Assembly (NCBI GenBank): GCA_903837495.1
Contig: CAILUT010000051.1
Location: forward strand, 1 to 55,966
Direction of reading: 5' to 3'
Source of the DNA: an uncultured Flavobacteriales bacterium
Lineage (GTDB): Bacteria; Bacteroidota; Bacteroidia; CAIKAF01
Length of the DNA stretch: 55,966 nt
In this document: in pieces, positions 32,573 through 42,417 of the stretch
How the letters are laid out: every line of letters starts with the position of its first letter
Numbering within the stretch: the stretch's first letter is position 1
Notes under the pieces: model-generated
The model's database searches: none
Told to the model about the DNA's origin: nothing
The model's input: only the letters and a program-made list of their open reading frames with translations
Made by a program: the position numbers and the translations under genes

Positions 32573-34260
32573 GCGTATTTTCGTTTTTGAATCCATTGCA
32601 CCCCAAACCAAAGCAGCAGCAAATAAAACAGGGGAATCAGCACTTGGGCGGTTTGCCAAAAATTCCCATTGGCTTCTACTTTAAGAGGGTCTAGGTTCCG
32701 CATTTGAAACCGCTTATTTCGAATGGAAATAAACCAAGCATCGTTGGCTAGGTAGTGAACGGCATTCATTAAAAAGTTTTTGTTGCCTTCAAAGAAAAAA
32801 CCACTTGCGGGGTCTTCGCCCAATCGGAAAGGACGATTTTGCCGTGAATTAAATCGATTTTTAATAATGTCTCCGTCGCCCACCACAATCATTTTCGAGG
32901 CTTGTCCTTTTTCGACAAAGGGGTAATCAGAGGTCGGCAGCAATCGGCCTTTGAAAGCACTTTCAAACGAGCCTTCCAGCAACACAGCCATGGGTTGATT
33001 GGGCGTGTTAAAGCGTTCTGGGCTGGCCTTTTCGGCTACTGCCTGAATGCCCACGCGGGCCGGAGTCATTAAGGTACGCGACACCGGGCCGCTGTTCAAC
33101 AAAATGGTTTTTTGAATTCCCGGAAGCTTCACCGTATCTAAGCTTGATGGAAATTCAAATCGAATGGGTCCCACTCGGCTGGTAAGCATGTGGCGGTCGT
33201 CGGGAAGCACCACCGGGTAAAAAAACCAAGGAAGCAATTCCTCTTTGGGTTGGTCGCCCACCATACCTGTTACCACCGGAATCGGGGCACAAGATGCATC
33301 TTGAATTAAATCGTAATTGATGCGAACCCCATATTTAAACAGCAGGTCATTCAAGCCCAAATCCTTAGGCAAGGCAATGGTGAAGCCTTTGGGACTGGAT
33401 TTCAAACTATCTAAATCAACCGCCACCTGATCGAGCAGCCACAACACCCGGCCTCCGCGCATCAAATACTGATCAATCACAAACTTCTCGGCATCTCCAA
33501 ACGCCGAATCGGGCTTGGCCACCACCAAGCAAGCGTACGATTTATTCAGGGTATTCAATTGGCTGTTCAACACCAATCCTTCCACCGTATAGTATTCTTT
33601 TAACGACATTAGAAAATCGGCTATTAGCCCCTGAGGCAGTTCTTTGTGCCCAAAAGAGAAGGCGATTTTAGGTCGATTTTCAAAGGTGTGCAATTTATAC
33701 AAGGCCGAGGCAAATCCAAATTCAAGGCGTTCGATCGAGGTGTTTAAGGCCTGATCGGCCAAAGCTGGGTCAAGGCCTGCCAATTCTTCCAATAAATCGA
33801 CCTTAGCCTCATGCCCCCGGTAGCTGATGGTGGCCGCTGGAATGATCGATCGTTCCTGCCTTCCCGTTTCATCGGCAAACGTCAAAGAAAAAGGTTGAAT
33901 GCCCTTTTCAACCAATTCTTGCTGCATCAGTGCCTGTTCCTCGGGGTCTTTCCCTGAAAAAGGATCCACAAATCGATATTGCACGTTGTTTCCAGCCTGG
34001 TATCGAAATTCTTGAAGCAGCTCCCGAGTAGCGGTTTGAAGCCGTTTAAAGCTAGGTGGAAAGTTCCCCTCTAAGTACACCGTTACTATGGCAGGCTCTT
34101 CCATGTTCCTGAGCATAGAAATGGTACTGTCGGACAAACTATACCGGCCCTCTGAGGTAAAATCCCAGCGAAAAAACAACCTACCCGAAAGGGCATTGAT
34201 GCCTACCAGAATGCCCAAAACAGCAAAAAGCCAGGCAATGTCTTTGTATTTTCTATTCAT
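32569..34260 (-). CDS. gldG: gliding-motility ABC transporter component GldG
   Basis: A 563-residue membrane protein of the GldG/ABC_transp_aux family. One N-terminal helix (IAWLFAVLGILVGINAL), a large extracytoplasmic region (SEGRYSLSDSTISMLRN, LLQEFRYQAGNNVQYRFVDPF), and a C-terminal helix (VLIPLFYLLLLWFGVQWI). In Flavobacterium GldA, GldF and GldG form an ABC system needed for gliding. It begins three bases after the gldF stop. The ATPase gene gldA is not in this window. The organism need not glide; GldFG also occurs in non-gliding Bacteroidota. Confidence 0.9.
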   Translation of the reverse strand: MNRKYKDIAWLFAVLGILVGINALSGRLFFRWDFTSEGRYSLSDSTISMLRNMEEPAIVTVYLEGNFPPSFKRLQTATRELLQEFRYQAGNNVQYRFVDPFSGKDPEEQALMQQELVEKGIQPFSLTFADETGRQERSIIPAATISYRGHEAKVDLLEELAGLDPALADQALNTSIERLEFGFASALYKLHTFENRPKIAFSFGHKELPQGLIADFLMSLKEYYTVEGLVLNSQLNTLNKSYACLVVAKPDSAFGDAEKFVIDQYLMRGGRVLWLLDQVAVDLDSLKSSPKGFTIALPKDLGLNDLLFKYGVRINYDLIQDASCAPIPVVTGMVGDQPKEELLPWFFYPVVLPDDRHMLTSRVGPIRFEFPSSLDTVKLPGIQKTILLNSGPVSRTLMTPARVGIQAVAEKASPERFNTPNQPMAVLLEGSFESAFKGRLLPTSDYPFVEKGQASKMIVVGDGDIIKNRFNSRQNRPFRLGEDPASGFFFEGNKNFLMNAVHYLANDAWFISIRNKRFQMRNLDPLKVEANGNFWQTAQVLIPLFYLLLLWFGVQWIQKRKYA

Positions 34261-34263
34261 GTT

Positions 34264-34992
34264 TTAAGACCAGTTGCGCTTTTGAATCCAGGTTTTTGCC
34301 GCCAACAAAAACAGCACCGTTAAGCTCAGAAAATAAACCAAATCCCGGGAATCAATGACACCCCGGCTAATGGAATCATAATGATAACTCAGGCCCAACT
34401 GCAAAAGGTAATACTCATTTCCTTGCATCAGCCCAAGTCCCACCAACTGAGGAATGCCTTCGGTTAACAGCAATCCAAATCCGAGCCCCAACAGCAGGGC
34501 AATCATTTGATTGGAGGTTAGGGCACTGGCAAAAATACCAGCAGCCAGATAAACCGAAGCAAGAAGAAACAATCCGATGTACGAGGTAAAAATTCCGGCC
34601 CAATCAAGGGACTGAATCGAGCTCAGCTGAACCAAAGCCAGCAAATACCCCAAGGTGGGCAGCAGGCTTAAAAAGACCAAAACCTGCCCTGCACAAAATT
34701 TGGCGAAAATCACCTCCATGGTTCGCACAGGCTTGGTTAAAAGCAATTCAAGGGTTCCTAAAGCGTGTTCTTCGGCCAAGCTGCGCATGGTTAGGGCTGG
34801 AATCAAAAGCAAAAACAGATAGGGCGCGTCCTCAAAAAAGCGCTTCATATCGGCAAAGCCAAAACTGACCATGTTGTCGTTGGGAAACAACCACAGGTAA
34901 ACGGCGTTCACCAGCAGAAATACCCCCATAATGGCATACCCAGTGATGCTGGCAAAAAAAACCGAAATCTCTTTCAAAAAAATGGCTCTCAC
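34264..34992 (-). CDS. gldF: gliding-motility ABC transporter permease GldF
   Basis: A 242-residue ABC-2-type permease with six hydrophobic helices. The stretch RSLAEEHALGTLELLLTKPV is the family's cytoplasmic motif between helices two and three. The start is GTG at 34990-34992; no ATG fits better, and MRAIFLKEISVFF is the normal N-terminus. It heads a gldF-gldG-DUF4340 transcript with the best promoter of the window upstream. Confidence 0.9.
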   Translation of the reverse strand: MRAIFLKEISVFFASITGYAIMGVFLLVNAVYLWLFPNDNMVSFGFADMKRFFEDAPYLFLLLIPALTMRSLAEEHALGTLELLLTKPVRTMEVIFAKFCAGQVLVFLSLLPTLGYLLALVQLSSIQSLDWAGIFTSYIGLFLLASVYLAAGIFASALTSNQMIALLLGLGFGLLLTEGIPQLVGLGLMQGNEYYLLQLGLSYHYDSISRGVIDSRDLVYFLSLTVLFLLAAKTWIQKRNWS

Positions 34993-35017
34993 GCGGTCAG
35001 TCCTAAAAGTTAGGGTA

Positions 35018-35047
35018 CAAAGTTAGCCGAATTTAGCGCTTGCCAAA
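35018..35047 (-). promoter_or_regulatory. gldF promoter
   Basis: On the minus strand TTTG (35044-35047), 18 bases, then TAACTTTG (35018-35025): a full match to the Bacteroidota vegetative promoter. The gldF start lies 25 bases beyond. Confidence 0.65.
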
Positions 35048-35182
35048 ATAGTCCAAAGCGGCTTTGACGCACATTCCGGCAATTTTGGATTTGCGATGAA
35101 AGGACGGCCGGGGTAAAAAACCGAAACAGGCAGACCAAGCCACCACAAAATGCGGTCAAAACCAATAAATCCGCAAAAAACG

Positions 35183-35190
35183 TACATTTG
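35183..35190 (+). promoter_or_regulatory. -7 box upstream of the T9SS cargo gene
   Basis: TACATTTG, a perfect -7 match, 15 bases before the ATG at 35206. No TTG at 17-23 bases upstream. Confidence 0.45.
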
Positions 35191-35205
35191 AAAAATCTTA
35201 ATCAC

Positions 35206-37065
35206 ATGAACCGATTGATTTGGGCATTTCTGGGCTTGTTGTTTTTGCCCCTTTCAGCACAACAAACCAAAACCTTTGTGTCGCCTCGGGTGGGCATCAG
35301 TTCCATGCCCGAAGGATTGGAATCTGAATGGATGAGCGATTTAGTAAGCCGCGAGGCCCCAAACTTTTTATCTAAGCCCGACAAACGGTACATGTACGAG
35401 CAAAAGGAAAAAAGCGCTGCACTTTTTCCCCGCAAAACAGGGCCGAAATGGGCCGAAAAAAGCCTGGTGCCTCAGCCTATTTTGGGTACCGCATTTCAAG
35501 GAAACGTATTTAGCAGCAGCGTTCCTATGGACAATTCCCTGGCATTCAACGAAGATTCTTTGTTGGTTTCTGCCATCAATACCACCATTCGGGTGTACAG
35601 CCGTAATACAGGAATGCTGCGTTCTTCTATGACCTTGCGGTATTTTACCGATGCCGTTGGTTTAATTGGAACAGCCAACTACCGCTACGATCCAAAGGTC
35701 ATTTTCGATCCCTTGGCCCAACGCTTTATGGCCGTTATTTTAAACGGCAGCGTTTCGGCTACCTCAAAAATAATTTTAGCCTTCTCGCAAAGTTCCGATC
35801 CGCGCGGCGACTGGAATATGTACACCCTTCCTGGAAATCCCTTTAACGATTCTACTTGGTTTGATTTTCCCTGCATTAGTTTTACCGAAAATGAAGTTTT
35901 TATAACCGGAAATCAAATCCGTGAAGGTGTAAGTTGGCAAATGGGTTTTCGCCAATCGGTAATTTGGCAAATTCGCAAACAAGAGGGCTATACGGGCGAC
36001 TCCCTGAACAGCCAAGTTTGGTCGGGCATTGAATACGCAGGCCGCCCACTCCGCAACCTTCATGCCGTTACCCGATGCGCTGATTTTACCGGAAACCCCG
36101 AGCAGTATTTTCTATCAAACCGGAATTTCGATGTTCAAAACGATTCCCTTTTTCTACTCAAAATCAGCGACACCCTTGGTGCGGGAGCCCTATCTGTACA
36201 GCACATCAGCCTACCCCTAGCCTACGGTGTGCCCCCCGAAGCCCGGCAACCCGATACCTCAAAAACCCTCGCTACCAACGATGCCCGAATTCTGGCAGCA
36301 AACCTAGACAGAGGCCGAATTCAGTTCGTGGGAAATACCATCGATACCGCCACCGGGTCTTGTGGTATTTACATCGGCCAACTCGCCCAACTCAACCAAT
36401 CCAATCCCTTGGTCGAACATGCAAAAATTATTGGGTTCGATACCCTAGACCTCGGATACTCCAACCTGGTTACCGTTGGTTACGCCCCCGACAACAGCCC
36501 CAGAACTATTTTTGCGTTTAACCACAGCGGCCCTTCTACCTTCCCTGGAATTTCTGCACTGACTTTTGATCAAGGGCAAGTTTCTGACCTAATTCGGGTA
36601 AAAAACGGACTGCAAAGCCTAAATGTGATTCAAGGTGCTAGCGAACGTTGGGGCGACTATTTTGGAGCTCAACAGTATTTTCCCGAATACGGCAAAATTT
36701 GGATTGCCGGCACCTTTGGAGCCGCCGACAAGCGCCATTCAACCTGGATCGCCGAATTGATAAGCCCCTTTGGAAGCTCCCCCGCCGGAGTGCAACCCAA
36801 TGCCCCAAACGCCCCTGCCACCACCCTTTTTCCAAATCCCTCATTCGAACGAAGCTACATTCGATTTAGCCTACCCGAATCCGCAGCCCTTAAGCTTGAG
36901 CTGTTTGACATGAACGGCAAATCCATGGGCGTCGTTTTTCAAGGAATGGGACTGAAAGGGGAACAGGAAATTGGATTTGAAATTGGACACCTACCCCCAG
37001 CCAATTACCTGGTTGTCTTATCCCTCCCTCAGGGTAAAACAACAAAAACCATCATCAAACACTAG
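35206..37065 (+). CDS. secreted protein with T9SS type A sorting domain
   Basis: A 619-residue exported protein. Signal peptide MNRLIWAFLGLLFLPLSAQ; long middle region with repeated aromatic and Asp-rich strand segments (YDPKVIFDPLAQRFMAV, NDSTWFDFPCISF) that suggests beta-propeller or beta-sandwich architecture; C-terminal ~75 residues (TTLFPNPSFERSYIRFSL, LKLELFDMNGKSMG) match the type A sorting signal that sends proteins through the type IX system to the cell surface. I cannot assign an activity. The start at 35206 is chosen for the signal peptide. The next gene starts three bases after its stop. Confidence 0.8.
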   Translation: MNRLIWAFLGLLFLPLSAQQTKTFVSPRVGISSMPEGLESEWMSDLVSREAPNFLSKPDKRYMYEQKEKSAALFPRKTGPKWAEKSLVPQPILGTAFQGNVFSSSVPMDNSLAFNEDSLLVSAINTTIRVYSRNTGMLRSSMTLRYFTDAVGLIGTANYRYDPKVIFDPLAQRFMAVILNGSVSATSKIILAFSQSSDPRGDWNMYTLPGNPFNDSTWFDFPCISFTENEVFITGNQIREGVSWQMGFRQSVIWQIRKQEGYTGDSLNSQVWSGIEYAGRPLRNLHAVTRCADFTGNPEQYFLSNRNFDVQNDSLFLLKISDTLGAGALSVQHISLPLAYGVPPEARQPDTSKTLATNDARILAANLDRGRIQFVGNTIDTATGSCGIYIGQLAQLNQSNPLVEHAKIIGFDTLDLGYSNLVTVGYAPDNSPRTIFAFNHSGPSTFPGISALTFDQGQVSDLIRVKNGLQSLNVIQGASERWGDYFGAQQYFPEYGKIWIAGTFGAADKRHSTWIAELISPFGSSPAGVQPNAPNAPATTLFPNPSFERSYIRFSLPESAALKLELFDMNGKSMGVVFQGMGLKGEQEIGFEIGHLPPANYLVVLSLPQGKTTKTIIKH

Positions 37066-37068
37066 GGC

Positions 37069-38517
37069 GTGAACGCTTATGTTCTCCTAATCCTCTTTTT
37101 GGCTTACCTGGCCTTTCTAGCCCTCATTGGATACCTGACCGGGAAAAACAACGACGAAGCCGAATTTCACAAAGGCAACAAAAAAACAGCTTGGTACCTC
37201 ATTGGGCTTGGCATGGTAGCCGATAGCTTAAGCGGTGTTACTTTTTTAAGCATTCCTGGGAATGTGCACGGACATGGTTTCTCTTACATGCAAATCGTCC
37301 TTGGTTACTTTATCGGTTACCAATTGATTGCAGCTGTACTTATTCCATTGTACTTCAAACTAAACCTCACCAGCATTTACGAATACCTGCAAATGCGCTT
37401 CGGCGTATTTGGCCAAAAAACCGGCTCTGCCTTTTTTCTGATTTCCCGAATTATTGGGGCCTCAGGTAGATTGTTCCTGGCGGTGAGTATTTTTCAGTTT
37501 TTTTTCCTCGACGCTCTGGGCATCCCTCTTGAACTCACCGTGGTTCTGCTTATGGCCCTGATGTTTATGTACACCTACAAAGGGGGGATTAAAACCCTGA
37601 TTTGGACGGATGCCATTCAAGCTGTAGTTATGTTGCTCGCCCTTGGATTTACCATCTTCTCCATTCACCAATCCCTAAACCTGTCGGCGTCAGACTGGAA
37701 AGGAATCCTAAACAAACCCTGGTGGATTACCCGCCCACAAGATCCTCATTTTTGGGGCAAAGACATTCTGGCGGGTGCCTTTATTGCCTTAAGCATGACC
37801 GGCCTAGACCAAACCATGATGCAAAAAAGCCTGGCCTGCAAACAGGTTAAAGACGCCCGTAAAAATATGATCTGGTTTGGTTTCGGTATTGTGCTTGTCA
37901 ACCTTGCCTTCTTAGTCCTAGGTGCGGGCTTGTCTCATTACCTAAGCGCAAAAGGGCTCACTGGATTGGCTTTAAAAGCCGACCATATTTTCCCCTATTT
38001 GGCATTTCAAGAATTGGGGCCCCTAGCTATGCTCGCCTTTACCTTGGGTTTAATTGCCGCATCCCTAAGCAGTGCCGACTCCGTCTTAACCACCCTAACT
38101 ACCTCCTTTTGCATGGATTTCCTTGATTTTGCAAAGGCCGAATCCCGCCCCAAAAACCCCGTTCGATTGCGCAACATGGTGCATCTTTGTTTCGCTTTCC
38201 TTCTCTGGTTATGCATCCTTGCTTTCGATGCCCTGACCAACGATAGCCTCATTAATGTTATTCTTACTTTGGCCGGATACACCTACGGGCCGCTGCTTGG
38301 ACTGTTTGGATTTGGCCTCATTCTGCCAAAACGACAACCCATTCCTTGGAGCATTCCCATCATCGCACTCATTTCGGTGGGCATCACCGCGCTATTCACC
38401 TATGTCTTGGCTCCCCTGTGGGGATATTCCCCAGGATTTGAACTCTTACCTCTCAACGGATGCATTACCTTTGCTGGACTATGGATTTCCTCTTTACTGC
38501 ACACTTCAAACGCGTAA
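37069..38517 (+). CDS. sodium:solute symporter (SSS family)
   Basis: A 482-residue inner-membrane protein with about 13 helices. Family motifs: DSLSGVTFLSIPG, GYFIGYQLIA, YTYKGGIKTLIWTDAIQAVVM (the SSS signature) and SSADSVLTTLTTSFCMDF (sodium site). It imports a solute with sodium; candidates include sugars, carboxylates or nucleosides, not resolvable here. The start is GTG three bases after the upstream stop, so it is probably in an operon with the T9SS protein. Its last 37 bases overlap the next gene. Confidence 0.9.
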   Translation: MNAYVLLILFLAYLAFLALIGYLTGKNNDEAEFHKGNKKTAWYLIGLGMVADSLSGVTFLSIPGNVHGHGFSYMQIVLGYFIGYQLIAAVLIPLYFKLNLTSIYEYLQMRFGVFGQKTGSAFFLISRIIGASGRLFLAVSIFQFFFLDALGIPLELTVVLLMALMFMYTYKGGIKTLIWTDAIQAVVMLLALGFTIFSIHQSLNLSASDWKGILNKPWWITRPQDPHFWGKDILAGAFIALSMTGLDQTMMQKSLACKQVKDARKNMIWFGFGIVLVNLAFLVLGAGLSHYLSAKGLTGLALKADHIFPYLAFQELGPLAMLAFTLGLIAASLSSADSVLTTLTTSFCMDFLDFAKAESRPKNPVRLRNMVHLCFAFLLWLCILAFDALTNDSLINVILTLAGYTYGPLLGLFGFGLILPKRQPIPWSIPIIALISVGITALFTYVLAPLWGYSPGFELLPLNGCITFAGLWISSLLHTSNA

Positions 38518-39626
38518 TTGCCCTTTTGCTGGCAGTTCTGCCTAGCTTGGGTATGGCTCAATCTATTTCAGATGGCCTAATCTACACCCTTCCAAAATCT
38601 GAATTTACCCTAAGCGGAACGGTACGCACAACCTCATATTCTCCAGGCCCTTTAGCCGCTTACGCTAAAAAATATTTGGGCATTCAAGTCAAGGAACACA
38701 GCGAAACCAGCCATCAGCTCCTGCAAAGTCATTTAACCTTAAGTCTGTTGCCCGATACCGCTTGCCTTTTCCAGATTTCCAGCAAGGCTCTTCAAAACAA
38801 CCGATTGGATTTTGGCCGCGGTTCCATGCTCCTCTCTGTAAACGCCCCCGCCTGCGTTCCCCAGCGCCATGCCGACTTCAGTTCAAAATGGAATGCAAAC
38901 ACAGCTGGGCCCGATATACCGATGCTGCCCATATTGAGCCTAACTCAAGAAACCGATACCATTTACCGCCGAGAACTCTTGGCCGATTCTGTTGTTGTTG
39001 AACATTGGGAAATTCAAACCCTGATTCAGCAAAAAACCACCGAAGAAATTTCCAAAAGTACCGCTCAAAAACTGGTTCAATTGGATCAAGACCGGCAACT
39101 GCTGCTCCGCTTTAATGAAGATGTTCAATACTCCGGTTCGGCCCTTCGGGTTATGCTTCAGCGGCTGGATTCACTCGAGAACTACTACCACGAGCTATTT
39201 CAGGGGCGACAACTGCACCGCTATTCCTCTTTTTCGTTTCCGCTAACCTTAACGGCGGCCGACCTATCTGAACTTCAACTTCGGGGCAACCTGACCAAGG
39301 TCATTGCCCGATTTTCTACGGCTGCCGGCTTCAGTTCCGATACTTCCCAAACAACTCCCCTGTTGCTGAGCATTCAAGGTGCCGGAATTCTACAGGCCGT
39401 ACAGCGTTTGCAGCCCAAAAAGGAAGCCCAAACCACCGATGGCCTGATGTTTCGAATGCCCGAGCGCTGCACCATTCATATTTTCTTGGGCAACACCCTA
39501 ATCCTTCGCGAAAATCAGCCCATCTTCCAGTTAGGGCCCTTGCTTCGCCTTCCAATTCCCAAATCAGGAATGCTCAACTATTCCATTTGGCCAGAAATTT
39601 CAAATCCAGAATCAGTAGAATGGTAG
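38481..39626 (+). CDS. DUF4831 family exported protein
   Basis: A 381-residue protein with a signal peptide (MDFLFTAHFKRVIALLLAVLPSLGMAQ). The start of the mature part (GLIYTLPKSEFTLSGTV) and the segments YAKKYLGIQV and FRMPERCTIHIFLGN match DUF4831, a Bacteroidota family of unknown function, usually periplasmic. ATG at 38481 fits the signal peptide; it lies inside the end of the symporter gene in another frame, so the three genes from 35206 probably form one operon. The hairpin element C follows seven bases after the stop. Confidence 0.8.
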   Translation: MDFLFTAHFKRVIALLLAVLPSLGMAQSISDGLIYTLPKSEFTLSGTVRTTSYSPGPLAAYAKKYLGIQVKEHSETSHQLLQSHLTLSLLPDTACLFQISSKALQNNRLDFGRGSMLLSVNAPACVPQRHADFSSKWNANTAGPDIPMLPILSLTQETDTIYRRELLADSVVVEHWEIQTLIQQKTTEEISKSTAQKLVQLDQDRQLLLRFNEDVQYSGSALRVMLQRLDSLENYYHELFQGRQLHRYSSFSFPLTLTAADLSELQLRGNLTKVIARFSTAAGFSSDTSQTTPLLLSIQGAGILQAVQRLQPKKEAQTTDGLMFRMPERCTIHIFLGNTLILRENQPIFQLGPLLRLPIPKSGMLNYSIWPEISNPESVEW

Positions 39627-39630
39627 GTTT

Positions 39631-39780
39631 GGGGGCGGGTTACGGGCTTTCACCGGTAGTCCGCGTCCAGGCATGTTGGCTACTGCGGCTTTACGCGGGC
39701 TCCTAAAGTCGCCTGCGCAGCGCGCGTAGCCATACATGCCTGGCCTGCGTGCTACCCGGTTCAATCCCGCCCGCGGCGGC
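39631..39780 (+). repeat. GC-rich long-hairpin element (C) after the DUF4831 gene
   Basis: Nested pairings: GGGCGGG (39633-39639) with CCCGCCC (39766-39772); CCGGTAG (39653-39659) with CTACCCGG (39752-39759, one bulged C); CGC (39662-39664) with GCG (39747-39749); CCAGGCATGT (39667-39676) with ACATGCCTGG (39734-39743); GGCTAC (39678-39683) with GTAGCC (39726-39731); CTTTA (39689-39693) with TAAAG (39704-39708). CGGGCTTTCA (39643-39652), TCCGCG (39660-39665) and TTCAATCCC (39760-39768) are identical to blocks in element B at the same relative spacing. It lies between convergent genes, in front of the pnp terminator. Confidence 0.75.
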
Positions 39781-39811
39781 TCACTTCTTTTACCAATGCT
39801 CCAGGTTTAAA

Positions 39812-39842
39812 AGCAAAAAAAAATGCCCCCGAAGGAGCATTT
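39812..39842 (-). terminator. pnp terminator
   Basis: On the minus strand AAATGCTCC, loop TTCG, GGGGCATTT (39821-39842, one G-T pair), followed by a run of T (39812-39820). It starts 12 bases after the pnp stop: a classic intrinsic terminator. Confidence 0.9.
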
Positions 39843-39854
39843 GAAATTCAATGG

Positions 39855-42059
39855 TTAGTAATCTCGGCGAGGTCTAGGGCGATCGCCCCGACCACCATCG
39901 CGCCCCTCTGGACGGGGACCACGCTCCTCGGGAGCAACCCAACCCTCAGGCTTAGGAAGCAAAGCACGTCGAGACAAACGCAGTTTTCCGGTCGAATCGT
40001 CCACTTCCAGCAACTGTACTTCAATGGAATCGCCTTCTTTCAATACTTGAGCAAGATCGGGCGTCTTCTCCCAAGCATACTCCGAAATGTGCAACAAGCC
40101 TTCTTTTTTAGGCAAAATTTCTACAAAAGCCCCAAACGTGGTTATTTTTTTAACCACTCCCATAAAACGGTCGCCCGGTTCTGGAACACTTGTCATCAAT
40201 CGAATGCGGTCAACGGCCATTTGAATGCCCACTGGATCTGATCCGGCAATCTCAATAACACCCTTGTTGTCCACATCTTCTAGGCTTATAACCGTGTTGG
40301 TGCTTTTCTGCAATTCTTGAATGTGTTTGCCACCAGGTCCGATAACCAATCCAATAAATTCGCCTGGAATGACCAAAGTAACAATTTGAGGCACAAAGGG
40401 CTTGAATTCGGCACGGGGTTTAGGCTGCACAGAATCCATTGCATCTAAAATGTGTATCCGGCCGCGTTTAGCCTGTTCTAAAGCTTCTTTTAAAACCTCA
40501 AAAGAAAGACCATTTACCTTAATGTCCATTTGGCAAGCGGTAATGCCTGAACGGGTTCCGGCTACTTTAAAGTCCATATCTCCAAGGTGATCTTCATCTC
40601 CAAGAATATCCGATAAAATAGCATACTTGCCGGTTTCTTCATCAGAAATCAAACCCATTGCAATGCCTGAAACATGGCTTTTAAGTGGTATAGCCGCATC
40701 GTACATCGCCAAAGAACCTGCACAAACGGTGGCCATTGAGCTGGAACCGTTCGATTCCAAAATATCGCTCACAATCCGAACGGCATAATTAAATCCATCA
40801 GGAACTACTTGCTTTAAAGCCCGTAGAGCCAAATTCCCATGTCCTACTTCTCGGCGCCCGGTGCCGCGCATTGGCTTGGCTTCGCCTGTTGAAAAGGGAG
40901 GGAAATTATAATGCAACAAGAATCGGTTTTTGCCTTCAAAAACGGCACCGTCAATGATTTGCTCATCCAACTTGGTTCCCAGCGTTACGGTAGTCAAAGA
41001 TTGGGTTTCGCCCCGAGTAAACACAGCCGAACCGTGTACAGAAGGCAAGTAATCTGTTTCCGCCCAAATTGGACGAATTTCGTCTAAATTGCGTCCATCT
41101 AAACGTTTCCGCTCGTTTAAAACACAATCCCGAACGGCTTTCTTTTCAACCGAATGAAAATAGGACTTGATCAAAAAAGGATTTTCAGCCGATTCTTCAG
41201 AAGTTAATCCTGCGACAAACTCCTCCCGAATCGCTTTAAATTTCTCGGAACGCACTTTCTTATTGGCATTTCCTTCATTGGCAATATCATAAGCCCGCTG
41301 GTACGCATAAGCATAAATGCGGCTTTTCAACTCTTCGTTGTGCTTTTCGTGTACGTAGCTGCGTTTGGTTTTACCCACTTTGGCGGCCAATTCTTCTTGA
41401 GCACTTACTTGAATTTTGATGGCTTTGTGGGCAAATTCTAAGGCCGATAGCAAAACATCTTCGCTGACTTCCTTCATTTCCCCTTCCACCATAACAACGT
41501 CATTGGAATTTCCGGCAACCAACAAATCCAAATCGGCCCTTTCCAAATCTTTGCGGTAGGGGTTGATCACAAACTGCCCGTCAATGCGTGCTACCCGAAC
41601 TTCTGAAATGGGAGAAGTAAATGGGATGTCTGATACAGCAATGGCTGCCGAAGCGGCCAATCCAGCAAGACAATCGGGCAGCAATTCTTTATCGTGGCTA
41701 ATCAGATACACCAAAACCTGCGTTTCGGCATGAAAATCATCTGGGAAAGTAGGGCGCAAAGCGCGGTCAATCAACCTAGAAATTAAAATTTCTTGGTCTG
41801 AAGGACGGGCTTCCCGCTTAAAAAACCCACCGGGGAAGCGACCTGCAGCCGCATACATTTCACGGTAATCTACCGTCAAAGGCATGAAATCTACATTTTC
41901 GCCGGCTTCAGGACGGGCAACAGCCGTGGCCAACAACATCGTGTTGCCCATGCGCACCACAACCGAACCGTCGGCCTGCTTGGCCAACTTTCCAGTTTCA
42001 ATGCTCACTAAACGACCATCTCCCAAATCAATGGTTTGGGTAATTGCTTTATAACTCAT
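39855..42059 (-). CDS. pnp: polyribonucleotide nucleotidyltransferase (PNPase)
   Basis: A 3'-5' phosphorolytic exoribonuclease central to mRNA decay; cytosolic trimer. The 734 residues show two RNase PH domains ([48 protein letters not shown]), the helical domain between, then KH ([14 protein letters not shown]) and S1 ([20 protein letters not shown]). It ends in an Arg/Gly/Asp-rich tail. It follows rpsO, the usual bacterial order, with an intrinsic terminator between the two. Confidence 0.98.
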   Translation of the reverse strand: MSYKAITQTIDLGDGRLVSIETGKLAKQADGSVVVRMGNTMLLATAVARPEAGENVDFMPLTVDYREMYAAAGRFPGGFFKREARPSDQEILISRLIDRALRPTFPDDFHAETQVLVYLISHDKELLPDCLAGLAASAAIAVSDIPFTSPISEVRVARIDGQFVINPYRKDLERADLDLLVAGNSNDVVMVEGEMKEVSEDVLLSALEFAHKAIKIQVSAQEELAAKVGKTKRSYVHEKHNEELKSRIYAYAYQRAYDIANEGNANKKVRSEKFKAIREEFVAGLTSEESAENPFLIKSYFHSVEKKAVRDCVLNERKRLDGRNLDEIRPIWAETDYLPSVHGSAVFTRGETQSLTTVTLGTKLDEQIIDGAVFEGKNRFLLHYNFPPFSTGEAKPMRGTGRREVGHGNLALRALKQVVPDGFNYAVRIVSDILESNGSSSMATVCAGSLAMYDAAIPLKSHVSGIAMGLISDEETGKYAILSDILGDEDHLGDMDFKVAGTRSGITACQMDIKVNGLSFEVLKEALEQAKRGRIHILDAMDSVQPKPRAEFKPFVPQIVTLVIPGEFIGLVIGPGGKHIQELQKSTNTVISLEDVDNKGVIEIAGSDPVGIQMAVDRIRLMTSVPEPGDRFMGVVKKITTFGAFVEILPKKEGLLHISEYAWEKTPDLAQVLKEGDSIEVQLLEVDDSTGKLRLSRRALLPKPEGWVAPEERGPRPEGRDGGRGDRPRPRRDY

Positions 42060-42080
42060 ACAGTTTCTTGTTATCTTTAA

Positions 42081-42107
42081 ATAAAAAAAGGCAACTCGGT
42101 TGCCTTT
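42081..42107 (-). terminator. rpsO terminator
   Basis: On the minus strand AAAGGCAAC, loop CGA, GTTGCCTTT (42087-42107), followed by a T-rich run. It begins ten bases after the rpsO stop and ends 22 bases before the pnp start, so read-through or a promoter within the hairpin region must feed pnp. Confidence 0.9.
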
Positions 42108-42116
42108 TGACTTCTC

Positions 42117-42386
42117 TTATTTCCTTAAGCCTAGCTTTGCAACAATCGCACGGTACCGCGTGATGTCTGTTTTGGTCAGGTAATTCAACAGTTTGCGGCG
42201 TTTTCCTACCAATGCAATCAAAGAGCGCTGGGTGCCAAAATCTTTGCGATTCCGTTTTAAGTGCTCGGTCAAATGATTGATCCGGTGTGAAAAGAGTGCG
42301 ATTTGGGCCTCAGAACTTCCGGTATTTGTTTCGGAACCGCCGTGCTCGCTGAAGAATTGCTTTTTTACTTCTGTCGTTAAGTACAT
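42117..42386 (-). CDS. rpsO: 30S ribosomal protein uS15
   Basis: An 89-residue protein of the small ribosomal subunit that binds 16S rRNA early in assembly. TGSSEAQIALFSHRINHLTEHLK and LVGKRRKLLNYL are the uS15 signature, in shorter pieces here. ATG at 42384-42386 gives the normal length; the longer frame upstream has no family support and crosses the promoter. Confidence 0.97.
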   Translation of the reverse strand: MYLTTEVKKQFFSEHGGSETNTGSSEAQIALFSHRINHLTEHLKRNRKDFGTQRSLIALVGKRRKLLNYLTKTDITRYRAIVAKLGLRK

Positions 42387-42409
42387 TTCTCTCGGGAATT
42401 TTAGTTCCG

Positions 42410-42417
42410 CGAAGATA
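42410..42417 (-). promoter_or_regulatory. -7 box of rpsO promoter
   Basis: TATCTTCG on the minus strand, one base off TAnnTTTG, 23 bases before the rpsO ATG and identical to the thiolase box. Confidence 0.45.
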
